A stretch of 64,000 bases of DNA, taken from positions 152,986-216,985 of the forward strand of contig DGNS01000009.1 in the NCBI GenBank assembly GCA_002389045.1, given 5' to 3'. Source of the stretch: Thiotrichaceae bacterium UBA4486. GTDB taxonomy: Bacteria > Pseudomonadota > Gammaproteobacteria > Eutrophobiales > Eutrophobiaceae. Numbering within the stretch: the stretch's first letter is position 1; each line of letters begins with the position of its first letter. Under the pieces are notes generated by a model. The model ran no database searches. It saw only the letters and a program-made list of their open reading frames with translations, and had not been told where the DNA came from. The translations under genes and the position numbers were made by a program. Positions 63,208-64,000 of the stretch are shown one piece after another.

Positions 63208-64000
63208 TCAAGATGCTATTTTTTCATATTTACTGGCCACGTAATCGTCGACGATAGCCTTGAATTGCCCGGCAATGTCCTTGCCTGTGAGCACGGTGAC
63301 CTTCTCACCATCGATGAAAACGGGCGCCGAGGGCGTCTCACCCGTACCCGGAAGGCTGATACCGATATCGGCATGTTTGCTCTCACCCGGGCCATTGACC
63401 ACGCAGCCCATGACCGCGAGTGTCATATCCTCAACGCCCTCGTACTGGTTTTTCCATGCCGGCATCTGCTTACGGACATAGGACTGGATTTCGTTGGCCA
63501 GTTCCTGAAATACAGTGCTGGTAGTACGACCACAACCCGGACAGGCCGTCACCAGGGGAGTGAACGACCGAATACCCATGGTCTGCAGAATTTCCTGCGC
63601 AACGATTACTTCCCTGCTGCGATCACCCCCTGGCTCCGGAGTCAGCGAGACCCGGATGGTATCGCCAATGCCTTCCTGCAGCAAAATACCCATGGCAGCC
63701 GTGGATGCGACGATACCTTTTGAGCCCATGCCGGCCTCGGTCAAACCCAGGTGCAGGGCATAATCGCAGCGGCGGGCCAGATCCCGGTACACCGCGATAA
63801 GTTTCTGCACACCGCTCACCTTGCAAGATAAAACTATATGATCGCGGCCCAGCCCCAGTTCCTCGGCCCTTGACGCGCTGTTCAGGGCCGACACAATCAG
63901 CGCCTCACGCATGACCGCCTCGGTTTCCTTCGGCTCGGCCAGCTTCGCATTTTCATCCATCATGGTGGTCAGCAAATCCTGATCCAGGCTGCCCCAATTG
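63208..64000 (-). CDS. ispG: (E)-4-hydroxy-3-methylbut-2-enyl-diphosphate synthase, truncated at window end
   Basis: C-terminal 264 or so codons of IspG; the frame stays open through the right window edge, so the start is outside. IspG converts MEcPP to HMBPP in the MEP isoprenoid pathway with a [4Fe-4S] cluster. Seen: NWGSLDQDLLTTMMDENA, SLTPEPGGDRSREV, the cluster cysteines in ACPGCGRTTS and MGCVVNGPGESKHADIGISLPG. The stop is at 63208. Confidence 0.95.
   Translation of the reverse strand, partial: NWGSLDQDLLTTMMDENAKLAEPKETEAVMREALIVSALNSASRAEELGLGRDHIVLSCKVSGVQKLIAVYRDLARRCDYALHLGLTEAGMGSKGIVASTAAMGILLQEGIGDTIRVSLTPEPGGDRSREVIVAQEILQTMGIRSFTPLVTACPGCGRTTSTVFQELANEIQSYVRKQMPAWKNQYEGVEDMTLAVMGCVVNGPGESKHADIGISLPGTGETPSAPVFIDGEKVTVLTGKDIAGQFKAIVDDYVASKYEKIAS

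Overview
The window looks like chromosomal DNA of a free-living gammaproteobacterium. Supporting signs are the type of MutS, Mpl, RppH, IspG and GltA encoded, an RnfE-like gene next to nth, and a two-subunit class III PHA synthase (PhaE/PhaC), which is common in sulfur-oxidising Chromatiales-like lineages. That placement is inference. No rRNA, tRNA, CRISPR array, prophage or complete insertion sequence was recognised. The only mobile-like item is a small palindromic element near 9.14-9.33 kb.

Left part (0-13.5 kb): an atypical Ser/Thr kinase with a PP2C phosphatase, reading leftward; mutS; a two-gene ABC exporter; a 7Fe ferredoxin; an HDOD signalling protein with a DUF4124 protein. Next comes a CHASE2 receptor kinase - PP2C - FHA module. 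It faces a second CHASE2 protein, an adenylate/guanylate cyclase. That cyclase is the last gene of a long leftward gene string (21.2-13.7 kb). The string starts with a SpoIIE-type phosphatase, an HATPase anti-sigma kinase and a STAS protein, and continues into a complete MCE/Mla lipid transporter (MlaE, MlaF, MlaD, lipoprotein). This fusion of a partner switch to a lipid transporter is the most unusual gene arrangement here.

Middle (21-37 kb): nth with an orphan RnfE-like membrane protein, a methyltransferase, three related outer-membrane beta-barrel (autotransporter-type) proteins, an FAH-family hydrolase, a Lon-N domain protein with mpl, dps behind an OxyR-like site, a solitary NspC-like decarboxylase, rppH and an HAD phosphatase.

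Central metabolism (35-53 kb): mdh and gltA read left and sucA-sucB-lpd read right, together most of the TCA oxidative arm. Then come phaA-phaB-phaR-phasin and, opposing them, phaC-phaE and a second phasin, followed by ppa and acs. Sites of the form TGC-N3-GCA recur upstream of phaA, both phasins and acs, and suggest a PhaR regulon linking acetate activation to polyester storage.

Right part (53.9-62 kb): a quinoprotein alcohol-oxidation island. It holds a PQQ dehydrogenase with the Asp-x-Asp signature of lanthanide enzymes, a PedF-type cytochrome c, a MoxJ-like binding protein, a SoxYZ-like carrier, a zinc hydrolase, and an AcoR-like sigma-54 activator. The dehydrogenase and the cytochrome both have -24/-12-type promoters, and a perfect palindrome lies upstream of the dehydrogenase promoter. 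No pqq biosynthesis genes are in the window. The window ends with an OmpA-type lipoprotein and a truncated ispG.

Several intergenic regions carry degenerate short-period repeats with inverted symmetry.
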